From contig NZ_CAJFCI010000080.1 in assembly GCF_904061905.1 (NCBI RefSeq), positions 243,815 to 307,814 on the forward strand: 64,000 bases of DNA. Reading direction: 5' to 3'. The stretch is from Zestomonas carbonaria. Lineage in GTDB: Bacteria > Pseudomonadota > Gammaproteobacteria > Pseudomonadales > Pseudomonadaceae. The notes below the pieces were generated by a model that worked only from the letters and a program-made list of their open reading frames with translations, did not search any database and was not told where the DNA came from. A program made the position numbers and the translations under genes. Of the stretch, positions 49,942 through 60,203 are shown piece after piece (the stretch's first letter is position 1; each line of letters opens with the position of its first letter).

Positions 49942-51162
49942 ATGGCTATCGAGATCAAAGCCCCGACTTTCCCCGAATCGGTTGCCGACGGCACCGTCGC
50001 GACCTGGCACAAGAAGCCGGGCGACGCGGTCAAGCGTGATGAACTGATCGTCGACATCGAAACCGACAAGGTGGTGATGGAGGTTCTCGCCGAAGCCGAC
50101 GGCGTGCTCGCCGAAATCGTCAAGAACGAAGGCGACACCGTGCTCAGCGGCGAACTGCTGGGCAAACTGAACGAAGGCGCCGCTGCAGCCGCTCCGGCCG
50201 CCGCACCTGCCGCTGCCGCCCCGGCTGCACAGGCCGCCGCGCCTGCCGCCGCTGCGGAAGACGCCATCCTCTCGCCGGCCGCCCGCAAGCTGGCCGAGGA
50301 GAACGGCCTCGACCCGAACAGCATCGCCGGCACCGGCAAGGGTGGCCGTGTGACCAAGGAAGACGTACTGGCCGCCGTCGAAGCCAAGAAAGCCGCTCCG
50401 GCTCCGGCCGCCAAGCCGGCTGCCCCGGCCGCCGAGGCGCCGCTGTTCGCTGCCGGTGACCGCGTCGAGAAGCGCGTGCCGATGACCCGCCTGCGCGCCA
50501 AGGTCGCCGAGCGCCTGGTCGAGGCCCAGTCCTCCATGGCCATGCTGACCACCTTCAACGAGGTCAACATGAAGCCGATCATGGACCTCCGCAACAAGTA
50601 CAAGGACCTGTTCGAGAAGACCCACAACGGCGTGCGCCTGGGCTTCATGTCCTTCTTCGTCAAGGCCGCCGTGGAAGCGCTGAAGCGCCAGCCGGGCGTC
50701 AACGCCTCGATCGACGGCAACGACATCGTCTACCACGGCTACCAGGACATCGGCGTCGCCGTGTCCAGCGACCGTGGCCTGGTGGTTCCGGTGCTGCGCA
50801 ACGCCGAGCACATGAGCCTGGCCGAGATCGAGGGCGGCATCAGCGCCTTCGGCAAGAAGGCCAAAGAAGGCAAGCTGACCATCGAAGACATGACTGGTGG
50901 TACCTTCACCATCTCCAACGGTGGTGTGTTCGGTTCGCTGCTGTCGACCCCGATCGTCAACCCGCCGCAGACCGCGATCCTTGGTATGCACAAGATCCAG
51001 GAGCGCCCGATGGCCGTGAACGGCCAGGTGGTGATCCTGCCGATGATGTATCTGGCGCTGTCCTACGACCACCGCCTGATCGATGGTAAGGAAGCCGTGA
51101 CCTTCCTGGTTACCATGAAAGACCTGCTGGAAGACCCGGCTCGTCTGCTGCTGGATATCTAA
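49942..51162 (+). CDS. sucB: 2-oxoglutarate dehydrogenase E2 (dihydrolipoyl succinyltransferase)
   Basis: A 406-residue core subunit. A single lipoyl domain has Lys43 in IETDKVVMEV; an Ala/Pro-rich linker follows (about residues 75-105), then the E1/E3-binding domain (LSPAARKLAEENGLDPNSI), a second Ala/Pro linker, and the acyltransferase domain with His377 and Asp381 in YDHRLIDGKEA. AAGGAA precedes the ATG. It lies between sucA and lpdG. Confidence 0.98.
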   Translation: MAIEIKAPTFPESVADGTVATWHKKPGDAVKRDELIVDIETDKVVMEVLAEADGVLAEIVKNEGDTVLSGELLGKLNEGAAAAAPAAAPAAAAPAAQAAAPAAAAEDAILSPAARKLAEENGLDPNSIAGTGKGGRVTKEDVLAAVEAKKAAPAPAAKPAAPAAEAPLFAAGDRVEKRVPMTRLRAKVAERLVEAQSSMAMLTTFNEVNMKPIMDLRNKYKDLFEKTHNGVRLGFMSFFVKAAVEALKRQPGVNASIDGNDIVYHGYQDIGVAVSSDRGLVVPVLRNAEHMSLAEIEGGISAFGKKAKEGKLTIEDMTGGTFTISNGGVFGSLLSTPIVNPPQTAILGMHKIQERPMAVNGQVVILPMMYLALSYDHRLIDGKEAVTFLVTMKDLLEDPARLLLDI

Positions 51163-51247
51163 GAAGCCGCCCCAGGCTCCTTATCCAGTATTCCCCCTCG
51201 GCGGCCCCCACAAGGGGCCGTCCGCTCCATTCGAGAAGGAATCAGTT

Positions 51248-52684
51248 ATGACCCAGAAATTCGACGTGGTAGTCATCGGTGCCGGCCCCGGCGGCTATGT
51301 AGCCGCGATCAAGGCAGCTCAACTCGGCCTGAAGACTGCCTGCATCGAGAAGTACCAGGGCAAGGACGGCAAGGTCTCCCTGGGCGGCACCTGCCTGAAC
51401 GTGGGCTGCATTCCGTCCAAGGCACTGCTGGACAGCTCCTACAAGTACCACGAGGCTCACGAGGGCTTCAAAATCCACGGTATCGAAGCCAAGGGCGTGA
51501 CCATCGACGTACCGGCGATGATCGCTCGCAAGACCCAGATCGTTAAGAACCTGACCGGCGGCATCGGTGCGCTGTTCAAGGCCAACGGCGTGACCCTGGT
51601 GGAAGGCCACGGCAAGCTGCTGGCCAACAAGCAGGTGGAAGTCACCGGCCTGGACGGCAAGGCCCAGGTCCTGGAAGCTGCGCACGTGATCATCGCCTCC
51701 GGTTCCAAGCCGGTGGAAATCCCGCCGGCTCCGGTCGACCAGGACGTGATCGTCGACTCCACCGGCGCCCTGGAATTCCAGAGCGTGCCGAAGAAGTTGG
51801 GCGTGATCGGCGCCGGCGTGATCGGCCTGGAGCTGGGTTCCGTCTGGGCCCGCCTGGGCGCCGAAGTGACCGTCATCGAAGCACTGGACAAGTTCCTGCC
51901 GGCCGCCGACGAGCAGATCGCCAAGGAAGCACTGAAGGTCCTCACCAAGCAGGGCCTGCAGATTCGCCTGGGTGCCCGCGTGACCGCCACCGAGATCAAG
52001 AAGAAACAAGTCACCGTCAGCTTCACCGACTCCGAAGGCGAGCAGAAGCAGGTGTTCGACAAGCTGATCGTGGCCGTCGGTCGCCGCCCGGTGACCACCG
52101 ACCTGCTGGCCGCCGACAGCGGTGTGAACCTCGACGAGCGTGGCTTCATCTTCGTCAACGACCAGTGCGAAACCAGCGTTCCGGGCGTCTACGCCATCGG
52201 TGACGTGGTGCGTGGCGCCATGCTGGCCCACAAGGCCTCGGAGGAGGGCGTGATGGTCGCCGAGCGCATTGCCGGCCACAAGGCCCAGATGAACTACGAC
52301 CTGATCCCGTCGGTCATCTACACCCACCCGGAAATCGCGTGGGTCGGCAAGACCGAGCAGCAACTCAAGGCCGAAGGCGTGGAAGTCAACGTCGGCACCT
52401 TCCCGTTCGCTGCCAGCGGCCGTGCCATGGCTGCCAACGACACCACCGGCCTAGTCAAGGTCATCGCCGATGCCAAGACCGACCGCGTACTGGGCGTGCA
52501 TGTGATCGGCCCGAGCGCCGCCGAACTGGTGCAACAGGGCGCCATCGGCATGGAGTTCGGCACCAGCGCCGAAGACCTCGGCATGATGGTGTTCTCGCAC
52601 CCGACCCTGTCCGAAGCGCTGCATGAAGCGGCGCTGGCGGTGAACGGCCACGCCATTCACATCGCCAATCGCAAGAAGCGCTAA
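51248..52684 (+). CDS. lpdG: dihydrolipoyl dehydrogenase (E3)
   Basis: A 478-residue FAD disulfide oxidoreductase that reoxidises the lipoyl groups of the 2-oxoglutarate dehydrogenase complex. The FAD loop VIGAGPGGYVAA is near residue 9, redox cysteines are Cys49 and Cys54 (GGTCLNVGCIPSK), the NAD loop GVIGAGVIGLELGSVW follows, and HPTLSEALHEA carries the catalytic His-Glu. In P. aeruginosa the copy in this position is LPD-Glc, also used by glycine cleavage and pyruvate dehydrogenase according to literature. Confidence 0.97.
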   Translation: MTQKFDVVVIGAGPGGYVAAIKAAQLGLKTACIEKYQGKDGKVSLGGTCLNVGCIPSKALLDSSYKYHEAHEGFKIHGIEAKGVTIDVPAMIARKTQIVKNLTGGIGALFKANGVTLVEGHGKLLANKQVEVTGLDGKAQVLEAAHVIIASGSKPVEIPPAPVDQDVIVDSTGALEFQSVPKKLGVIGAGVIGLELGSVWARLGAEVTVIEALDKFLPAADEQIAKEALKVLTKQGLQIRLGARVTATEIKKKQVTVSFTDSEGEQKQVFDKLIVAVGRRPVTTDLLAADSGVNLDERGFIFVNDQCETSVPGVYAIGDVVRGAMLAHKASEEGVMVAERIAGHKAQMNYDLIPSVIYTHPEIAWVGKTEQQLKAEGVEVNVGTFPFAASGRAMAANDTTGLVKVIADAKTDRVLGVHVIGPSAAELVQQGAIGMEFGTSAEDLGMMVFSHPTLSEALHEAALAVNGHAIHIANRKKR

Positions 52685-52709
52685 GAAGCCGTCCACGGAC
52701 CGGTGACGC

Positions 52710-52793
52710 CGGGCGGGTCGAAGAACCCGCCCGTGTCGCGATGTCCGTGAGCGATTTCTGCAACGAAGAACCACGACGGATTGCCCGTCGTGG
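52710..52793 (+). terminator. two hairpins between lpdG and sucC
   Basis: CGGGCGGGT pairs with ACCCGCCCG (52710-52718, 52725-52733), and CCACGACGG pairs with CCGTCGTGG (52771-52779, 52785-52793). The second is followed by GCCTTTCC. They lie in a 228-bp gap and may terminate part of the upstream transcript or stabilise mRNA ends before sucC. Confidence 0.55.
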
Positions 52794-52912
52794 GCCTTTC
52801 CGAAGGCTCACCGCGGAAACACCCGTCGGACTGCATGGCAGTCACAGGTGGCGCGGCATTGGCAAATGCAGCGTCGAAATGCGCAATACCTAAACGAAGA
52901 CGGTAGACAAGC

Positions 52913-54078
52913 ATGAATCTCCACGAGTATCAGGGTAAGCAGCTTTTCGCTGAATACGGCCTGCCCGTATCCAAGGGCTTCGCCGTGGACACCCCGGAAG
53001 AAGCCGCAGCAGCCTGCGAAAAAATCGGTGGCAGCGAGTGGGTCGTCAAGGCCCAGGTCCACGCTGGTGGCCGCGGTAAAGCGGGCGGCGTGAAGCTGGT
53101 CAAGAGCAAAGAAGACGCGAAAGCCTTCGCTGCCAACTGGCTGGGCAAGAACCTGGTGACCTACCAGACCGACGCGAACGGTCAGCCGGTCAGCAAGATC
53201 CTGGTGGAATCCTGCACCGACATCGACAAGGAGCTGTACCTCGGCGCCGTGGTCGATCGTTCCAGCCGCCGCATCGTGTTCATGGCTTCCACCGAAGGTG
53301 GCGTGGACATCGAGAAAGTGGCCCACGACACCCCCGAGAAGATCCTCAAGGCCACCATCGACCCGCTGGTCGGCGCTCAGCCGTACCAGGGCCGCGAGCT
53401 GGCCTTCCAACTGGGCCTGCAAGGCGACCAGATCAAGCAGTTCACCCACATCTTCGTCGGCCTGGCCAAGCTGTTCCAGGACTACGACCTGGCCCTGCTG
53501 GAAGTGAACCCGCTGGTGATCAAGAAGGACGGCAACCTGCACTGCCTGGACGCCAAGATCAACATCGACTCCAACGCCCTGTACCGTCAGCCCAAGCTGC
53601 GCGCCATGCACGACCCGTCCCAGGACGACGCCCGTGAAGCCCATGCGCAGAAGTGGGAACTGAACTACGTGGCGCTGGAAGGCAACATCGGTTGCATGGT
53701 CAACGGTGCCGGCCTGGCCATGGGCACCATGGACATCGTCAACCTGCACGGCGGCAAGCCGGCCAACTTCCTGGACGTAGGCGGCGGCGCAACCAAGGAG
53801 CGCGTGACCGAAGCGTTCAAGATCATCCTCTCCGACAGCAACGTGGCTGCCGTTCTGGTGAACATCTTCGGCGGCATCGTCCGCTGCGACATGATCGCCG
53901 AAGGCATCATCGGCGCCGTCAAGGAAGTCGGTGTGAAAGTTCCGGTCGTGGTCCGTCTGGAAGGCAACAATGCCGACCTGGGCGCCAAGGTCCTGGCCGA
54001 CAGTGGTCTGAACATCATCGCGGCAACCAGCCTGACCGACGCTGCCCAGCAAGTCGTCAAGGCCGCGGAGGGTAAGTA

Positions 54079-54079
<1 letters not shown>
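52913..54079 (+). CDS. sucC: succinyl-CoA synthetase beta subunit
   Basis: A 388-residue ATP-grasp subunit that binds nucleotide and succinate. The opening NLHEYQGKQLFAEYGLPV and the KAQVHAGGRGKAGGVK nucleotide motif are diagnostic, and GGIVRCDMIAEGII forms the CoA/succinate side. The length is that of the E. coli enzyme. Its TAA overlaps the sucD ATG by one base, so the subunits are translationally coupled. Confidence 0.98.
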
Positions 54080-54966
<887 letters not shown>

Positions 54967-54986
54967 GGCGCCTTGGCTTGAGCTGA

Positions 54987-55014
54987 ACGAAGGCCACCCT
55001 CGGGTGGCCTTCGT
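54987..55014 (+). terminator. intrinsic terminator of sucD
   Basis: A perfect 13-bp stem (ACGAAGGCCACCC with its complement) closes a 2-base loop and runs into TTTT. It begins 20 bp after the sucD stop and ends the TCA transcript. Confidence 0.92.
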
Positions 55015-55244
55015 TTTGTGTGATCTTGCGTTCAGGCGACACAATCGTGCCGTTATTGGACAGTCTGACCTGTGTCAATGACGTCGGCGGGCCTGTTTCG
55101 TTAGGCTTGCAACCATTCTGCGAAGATGCCCCAAAAGGGTAGGCGCGCGCTGCAAAGGTTCGCCCCAAACGGGCGGATGACGTTTTCCCTGATCCCTTGG
55201 GAAACCCCGGAACTCATGACCTTCTGTAAGCGGTATTTCCCTCT

Positions 55245-56558
55245 ATGACTCGTTTGAAAAGCCTGGACCTGCTGGCTCTGGGATTCATGACCTTTGCCCT
55301 GTTCCTCGGGGCGGGCAACATCATCTTTCCACCCAGCGCCGGCATGGCGGCGGGGGAGAACCTCGCCCAGGCCGCCATTGGCTTCCTGCTCACCGGCGTC
55401 GGCCTGCCGCTGCTCACCGTGGTGGCCCTGGCCCGCGTGGGCGGTGGCCTGCCGACCCTCACCGCGCCGATCGGCAGGTTCGCCGGCGTGGCCCTGGCGG
55501 TCGCCGTCTACCTGGCGATCGGCCCGCTGTTCGCCACGCCGCGCACCGCGGTGGCATCCTTCGAGGTCGGCATCGTGCCGTTCACCGGCGAAAGCGCCAC
55601 GGCGCTGTTCGCCTACACCACGGCCTATTTCGCAGCCGTGCTGTTCCTGGTGCTGAACCCGGGCCAACTGCTCGACCGGGTCGGCAAGATCATCACCCCG
55701 GTGCTGATCGCCGCCTTGCTGGTGCTCGGCTGTGCCGCGTTGTTCGCGCCGGCCGGCGATATTGGCGTGTCGACCAGCGAATATCGCAACGCGGCCCTCA
55801 CCCAGGGCTTCCTGCAAGGCTACCTGACCATGGATGCGCTGGGCGCGCTGGTGTTCGGCATCGTCATCGCCACGGCGATCCGCGATCGCGGCGTATCCGA
55901 GCCGAGCCTGATCACCCGCTATTCGGTGATCGCCGGGATCATCGCCGCCATCGGCCTGTCGCTGGTCTACCTGTCGCTGTTCTACCTCGGCGCCACCAGC
56001 CAGGAACTGGCCGGTGACGCGCAGAATGGCGGGCAGATCCTCACTGCCTACGTGCAACACACTTTCGGCAGTGCCGGTATCGTGCTGCTGGCGGTGGTCA
56101 TCACGCTGGCCTGCCTGACCACCGGCGTTGGTCTGATGGCCGCCTGTGGCGAGTTCTTCAGTGACCTGCTGAAGGTTCCGTACAAGCCCGTGGTGATCGT
56201 GCTGACCCTGTTCAGCCTGGCGGTTTCCAACCAAGGCCTGACCCAGTTGATCGCCGTCTCGGTGCCGGTCCTGGTTGGTCTCTATCCGCTGGCCATCGTG
56301 CTGGTGGCGCTGAGCCTGGCGGACCGCCTGTGGGTGTCGTCGTCCCGAGTGTTCGTGCCGGTGATGGCGGTGGCCCTGGTGTTCGGTGTGGTCGATGGCC
56401 TGGCCGCCGCCGGCTTCTCGCAACTGGTGCCGGACCTGTTCGGCCGCCTGCCGCTGGCCGGGCAGAGCCTCGGCTGGCTGGTGCCGGTGCTGGTGACCCT
56501 GGCCCTGGCGGCGACCGTCGACCGGGCATTGGGCAAGCCCCAGGCGCAACTGGCCTGA
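55245..56558 (+). CDS. braB: branched-chain amino acid:cation symporter BraB
   Basis: A 437-residue, twelve-helix inner-membrane carrier of the LIVCS family, bringing in leucine, isoleucine and valine with Na+. The opening LDLLALGFMTFALFLGAGNIIF and the PIGRFAGVALAVAVYLAIGPLFATPRTA-type region are characteristic of BraB/BrnQ; the length equals P. aeruginosa BraB as I recall it. It lies downstream of sucD in the same order as in PAO1 and has its own terminator. Confidence 0.95.
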   Translation: MTRLKSLDLLALGFMTFALFLGAGNIIFPPSAGMAAGENLAQAAIGFLLTGVGLPLLTVVALARVGGGLPTLTAPIGRFAGVALAVAVYLAIGPLFATPRTAVASFEVGIVPFTGESATALFAYTTAYFAAVLFLVLNPGQLLDRVGKIITPVLIAALLVLGCAALFAPAGDIGVSTSEYRNAALTQGFLQGYLTMDALGALVFGIVIATAIRDRGVSEPSLITRYSVIAGIIAAIGLSLVYLSLFYLGATSQELAGDAQNGGQILTAYVQHTFGSAGIVLLAVVITLACLTTGVGLMAACGEFFSDLLKVPYKPVVIVLTLFSLAVSNQGLTQLIAVSVPVLVGLYPLAIVLVALSLADRLWVSSSRVFVPVMAVALVFGVVDGLAAAGFSQLVPDLFGRLPLAGQSLGWLVPVLVTLALAATVDRALGKPQAQLA

Positions 56559-56569
56559 GTGACGAGATG

Positions 56570-56604
56570 AAAGGCCGCCCGCATGGCGCATGCGGGCGGC
56601 CTTT
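56570..56604 (+). terminator. intrinsic terminator of braB
   Basis: AAAGGCCGCCCGCAT (56570-56584) pairs with ATGCGGGCGGCCTTT (56590-56604), followed by more T. It starts 11 bp after the braB stop. Confidence 0.93.
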
Positions 56605-56664
56605 TTCATGCCCGCGGGACAGGTGCGGCTGGCTATAATCGCCGGGCCTATACAAGGAGTTGGT

Positions 56665-57390
56665 ATGTTCGCGCTCGACGAAAATCTGCTGGCGGTGCTG
56701 TGGTTCCTGGCCTGGTGGCTCGGGTATACCCGTTACGCGATCTGGAAGGGCAGGGATACGGCCTGCCTGGCCAGTGTCCTGCACCTGTACCGGGAAGACT
56801 GGATGCGCCGCCTGATGCTGCGCGACAACCGCATCGCCGATGCCAACGTGATCGGCAATCTCGAGCGCAACGCTTCGTTCTTCGCTTCCAGCACGCTGAT
56901 CATCCTGGCTGGCATCCTCACCCTGCTGGGGGCTTCGGAGCGCGCGGTGTCGTTGCTCGCCGACCTGCCGTTCGTGCAGCAGACCACGCGCAGTCTGTCG
57001 GAGATCAAGCTGCTCTGCCTGGCCGTGGTGTTCGTCTACGCCTTCTTCACCTTCAGTTGGTGCATGCGCCAGTACAACTTCGCCGCAGTGCTGGTCGGCT
57101 CGGCGCCGATGATCGGCGAGCGCCACGTCACCGAGCAGGAGCGCAAGGCGTTCGCCGAGCGTGCGGCGCGGGTCATCTCGATGGCCGCCAACCAGTTCAA
57201 CCTGGGCCTGCGCTCGTACTATTTCGGCATGGCGATCCTCGCCTGGTTCATCACCCCCTGGCTGTTCATGCTGGTCACCACCGGCGTGGTGCTGGTGCTG
57301 TACCGGCGCGAGTTCCATTCCGACGTGTTGGAGGTGATGGTGCAGACGCCGGCGGTGACGGTGGAGCTCCCGAAGGAGAAAAGCGAATGA
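56665..57390 (+). CDS. DUF599-type membrane protein
   Basis: A 241-residue inner-membrane protein with about four helices (LLAVLWFLAWWLGYTRYAIW, SSTLIILAGILTLLGAS, LCLAVVFVYAFFTFSW, ILAWFITPWLFMLVTTGVVLVL). The NASFFASSTLIILAG and FSWCMRQYNFAAVLVGSAP blocks are those of DUF599. Function is unknown. AAGGAG lies 5 bases before the ATG; a start 75 bp earlier would run into the braB terminator. Confidence 0.88.
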   Translation: MFALDENLLAVLWFLAWWLGYTRYAIWKGRDTACLASVLHLYREDWMRRLMLRDNRIADANVIGNLERNASFFASSTLIILAGILTLLGASERAVSLLADLPFVQQTTRSLSEIKLLCLAVVFVYAFFTFSWCMRQYNFAAVLVGSAPMIGERHVTEQERKAFAERAARVISMAANQFNLGLRSYYFGMAILAWFITPWLFMLVTTGVVLVLYRREFHSDVLEVMVQTPAVTVELPKEKSE

Positions 57391-57401
57391 CCCGGAAAGC
57401 A

Positions 57402-57425
57402 CAAGGCCCGCATTGGCGGGCCTTG
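57402..57425. terminator. hairpin between convergent DUF599 and lipoprotein genes
   Basis: CAAGGCCCGC (57402-57411) pairs with GCGGGCCTTG (57416-57425) around a 4-base loop. It sits between two convergent stops; T-runs are weak on both strands. Confidence 0.6.
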
Positions 57426-57450
57426 GCATGTCGGGTCGTGCGGACGGGCA

Positions 57451-57750
57451 CTATTCCTTGACGGCATCCTTGGCGTCTTCGACCGCTTGCTCGGTCGCGT
57501 CGGCCGCCTCGGAGGCCTTTTCCTTGATGGCTTCACCAGCCTCGTCGGCTTTCTGCGAGATGGCCTCGCCGGTTTCCTCTGCCTTCTGCTGGATGGCCGA
57601 GCCGGCCTCCTTGGCGGCATCACCGGCGGATTGCACGGCGTCAGCCGCAGATTCCTTGGCTGACTCCATCTTTTCTTCCGGGGTCTTTTCGCAGGCGGCG
57701 AGGCCCAGGGTGGCGGCCAGGATCAGGGCATAGCTCAGGGGTTTACGCAT
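57451..57750 (-). CDS. small repeat-rich lipoprotein
   Basis: A 99-residue protein with a lipoprotein signal (LILAATLGLAAC, lipid-modified Cys20). The mature part is almost wholly Ala/Glu/Lys/Asp in repeating 11-residue units such as ESAADAVQSAGDAAKEAGSA and KADEAGEAIKEKASEAADA, which would form a long amphipathic helix like LEA or apolipoprotein-type repeats. Likely periplasmic and membrane-attached. Function is unknown; stress protection is a reasonable guess from composition only. Confidence 0.87.
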   Translation of the reverse strand: MRKPLSYALILAATLGLAACEKTPEEKMESAKESAADAVQSAGDAAKEAGSAIQQKAEETGEAISQKADEAGEAIKEKASEAADATEQAVEDAKDAVKE

Positions 57751-57912
57751 GACTCACTCTCCGGTGGTGACATATCCAAAAGTTGAAGATTGGAGCGCCA
57801 CTACCGGCGGAAGTTCCATGCAATGCGTGACCGAAAGGGCGTTTGCGGTGCCGTTCGCGACGGCAGCGAGTATCATGCGCCCCTTTTCAATACCCAGTAG
57901 CGGACAAGATTC

Positions 57913-58374
57913 ATGAGCGACATCGCTATCGTGGAGCGCGCACAGCGCTTCCTCGGCGTCCTGCGCCATTGCCAGGTGCTTGGCATGACGGTGCACAGTG
58001 CCGATGCCAACGGCCTCATCCTGCGTTTGCCGTACAGCGCGCAGATCATCGGCAACCCGGAAACCGGGGTGATCCACGGCGGCGCGATCACCACCCTGAT
58101 GGACACCACCTGCGGCATTTCCACGGTCTGCGTGCTGCCGGACTTCGAGGTCTGCCCGACCCTCGACCTGCGCATCGACTACATGCACCCGGCCGAGCCG
58201 CACAAGGACATCTACGGGTTCGCCGAGTGCTACCGGGTCACCCACAACGTCATCTTCACCCGTGGCTACGCCTACCAGGACGACCCCGCGCAGCCGATCG
58301 CCCACGTGGTGGGCACCTTCATGCGCATGGGCAAGCCGATCGCCAACCTGGCCGGGAAGGAGGGCGGGCAATGA
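57913..58374 (+). CDS. PaaI-type hotdog thioesterase
   Basis: A 153-residue hotdog-fold acyl-CoA thioesterase. ETGVIHGGAITTLMDTTCGI holds the HGG motif and catalytic acidic residue typical of the PaaI/YdiI group, and LDLRIDYMHPAEPHKDI follows. Its stop overlaps the start of a second hotdog gene by 4 bases (ATGA), so the two proteins are probably made together and may pair. The acyl substrate is unknown. Confidence 0.9.
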   Translation: MSDIAIVERAQRFLGVLRHCQVLGMTVHSADANGLILRLPYSAQIIGNPETGVIHGGAITTLMDTTCGISTVCVLPDFEVCPTLDLRIDYMHPAEPHKDIYGFAECYRVTHNVIFTRGYAYQDDPAQPIAHVVGTFMRMGKPIANLAGKEGGQ

Positions 58375-58814
58375 ACATGGACCTCAACAAGCTGGTCGCC
58401 GAAGCCCACGAGAAGAACGACTACGACACGCTGCTGGACCTGATCCCCTACGCCAGGCTGCTCGGCATCGAGTGCCTGCGCCTGGGCGACGACATGGTGT
58501 TCCGCCTGCCGGCGAACAAGGACTGCATCGGCAACCCGATGCTGCCGGCGATCCACGGCGGGGTGATCGCCGGTTTCATGGAGCATGCGGCGATGCTCCA
58601 CCTGCTGATGTTCATGGGCATTCCACATTTGCCGAAAATCATCGACTTCTCGATAGATTACCTGCGCGCCGGTCATTATCGTGACACCTATGCCCAGTGC
58701 CAGGTCTGGCGACAGGGTCGCCGCGTCGCCAACGTGGCGATCACCGCCTGGCAGACTACCCAGACCGAGCCGATAGCCACGGCACGTGCCCACTTCAAGG
58801 TCGACGAACCTTGA
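58371..58814 (+). CDS. second hotdog thioesterase-like protein
   Basis: A 147-residue hotdog protein. LPAIHGGVIAGFMEHAAMLH aligns with the active-site segment of its neighbour, but the catalytic acidic residue is shifted (Glu in FMEHAA), and IIDFSIDYLRAGHYRDT is the matching strand. Translation is coupled to the upstream gene. A heteromeric partnership or a specialised thioesterase is possible; both readings are inference. Confidence 0.87.
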   Translation: MNMDLNKLVAEAHEKNDYDTLLDLIPYARLLGIECLRLGDDMVFRLPANKDCIGNPMLPAIHGGVIAGFMEHAAMLHLLMFMGIPHLPKIIDFSIDYLRAGHYRDTYAQCQVWRQGRRVANVAITAWQTTQTEPIATARAHFKVDEP

Positions 58815-58860
58815 TCGGGACGCGACGCCGGTCGGTTCGCGACCTGTAGAAGGAAGCTTC

Positions 58861-60105
58861 ATGGATGCGTTGCTGATTCTCGGCGGCTTGCTGCTGATCC
58901 TCACCGGCCTGGTCTGGCTGGTCATGCTCGCCTTCGGTACCGGCCTGCTGTGGGGGATCGCCAGTCTGCTGCCGCCGCTGAACCTGGTCTACGCGCTGCG
59001 TCACTGGCGGGTCGCCCGCAAGGCAGTGGTGCTCGGCGCGCTGGGGTTCATCCCGCTGGTGGTCGGCCTGACGCTGCTGGCCAGCCGCGACAGCCAACGC
59101 CTGGAGGAAATCTTCAGCCTGCGCTGGCTGCAGCCCGAGGTGAAGACGCCGACCGACTTGACCTTCAGGCTGCACGGAGAGCTCAATGGCCAGCCCTTCG
59201 CCCCGCAACAGGGCGAATTGATCGATGGCGTGCTGAGCCTGCGCGAGGGCCAGGACTTCTTCGCCCGCCGCGAGATCAGCATCCGCCTGCTGCAACCGGT
59301 CAAGGGAGCGGTCGAGGTCGACGTGCTGCCGCAGGACTCCGGCCCGCAGCCGGAAGTGTTGGTCAGTTGGCTGCTGCCGGAGCAGGAGTTGCCCGAGGCA
59401 CGCCGCCTGAGTCGCGGCTACACCCTGCACCTGAAACTCGAGCCCGAGGCTCCGAACAAGCTGGTGGGCGACTTCCACCTGGTGCTGCCGCCGCAGTTCA
59501 GGACCGCGCTGACCGGCCGCGTCGAGCTGTTCAGCGACCGCCTGCGCTATCGCGACGGCAAGGTCGATACCGGGTACGACTCGCGGGATACCCTCGACTA
59601 TGTGATCGAGGACTACCTGCAGCGCCGTTTCGCCACCCGCGACGTGCAACTGCACAACCTGCCGCCGGTCAACCTGCCGGCCGCCAGCCTCGACCTGCAG
59701 GTGGAGGCGATCATCGACGGGCAGGTACGAGGTTTGCCGCTGTTGTTGCGCAAAGGCACCCGTGGCTGGCGCGTGCAGGGTGACCGCTTCCCGGTTCTGC
59801 CGGCCGAGCCCGTGGCGGCCTCGCGGGGGACGGAGGTGGATCCTTCGGCGAGCGTCGCCACCAGCCGGGCGCTGGACCGCCGCCAGCGTTTCAGCCTCGA
59901 TCGCCTGCAAAGCAACCCGAGCCGTTACCAGAACCTCGCCATGCGCGTGGAAACCGTGCGCGGTGCCCAGGCCGAGGGGCGCTTCACCGGCATCGACACC
60001 GCCGGACAGATCGTCATCCGCCGCAACCTGGGCAGCGGCGCCGGCGAAGCCAGCTTTGCCCTGCGTCCGGACGAGATCACGCGTATCGAACTGCTAGAGC
60101 CTTGA
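58861..60105 (+). CDS. membrane-anchored protein of unknown function, 414 residues
   Basis: Not recognised. The first 80 residues have two or three hydrophobic helices (LLILGGLLLILTGLVWLVMLAFG, LLWGIASLLPPLNLVYAL, VVLGALGFIPLVVGLTLLA); the remaining 330 form a soluble, beta-rich region (HLVLPPQFRTALTGRVELFS, LQVEAIIDGQVRGLPLLLRK). The last 60 residues (NLAMRVETVRGAQAEGRFTG, then RPDEITRIELLEP) resemble a small SH3-like barrel. Topology is compatible with an inner-membrane protein whose main domain is periplasmic. GAAGGAAG precedes the ATG. It lies just upstream of the VWA-sigma operon, on the same strand with a 98-bp gap. Confidence 0.75.
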   Translation: MDALLILGGLLLILTGLVWLVMLAFGTGLLWGIASLLPPLNLVYALRHWRVARKAVVLGALGFIPLVVGLTLLASRDSQRLEEIFSLRWLQPEVKTPTDLTFRLHGELNGQPFAPQQGELIDGVLSLREGQDFFARREISIRLLQPVKGAVEVDVLPQDSGPQPEVLVSWLLPEQELPEARRLSRGYTLHLKLEPEAPNKLVGDFHLVLPPQFRTALTGRVELFSDRLRYRDGKVDTGYDSRDTLDYVIEDYLQRRFATRDVQLHNLPPVNLPAASLDLQVEAIIDGQVRGLPLLLRKGTRGWRVQGDRFPVLPAEPVAASRGTEVDPSASVATSRALDRRQRFSLDRLQSNPSRYQNLAMRVETVRGAQAEGRFTGIDTAGQIVIRRNLGSGAGEASFALRPDEITRIELLEP

Positions 60106-60203
60106 CGACGCAGGGCCGGCATTGCGACGGATAGCGGTTAACCCGGATTTCCGTCGCAGTTCGTCTACCTGAGCGAATGGATCGTTCGCCCAGGAGAAAC
60201 GCC

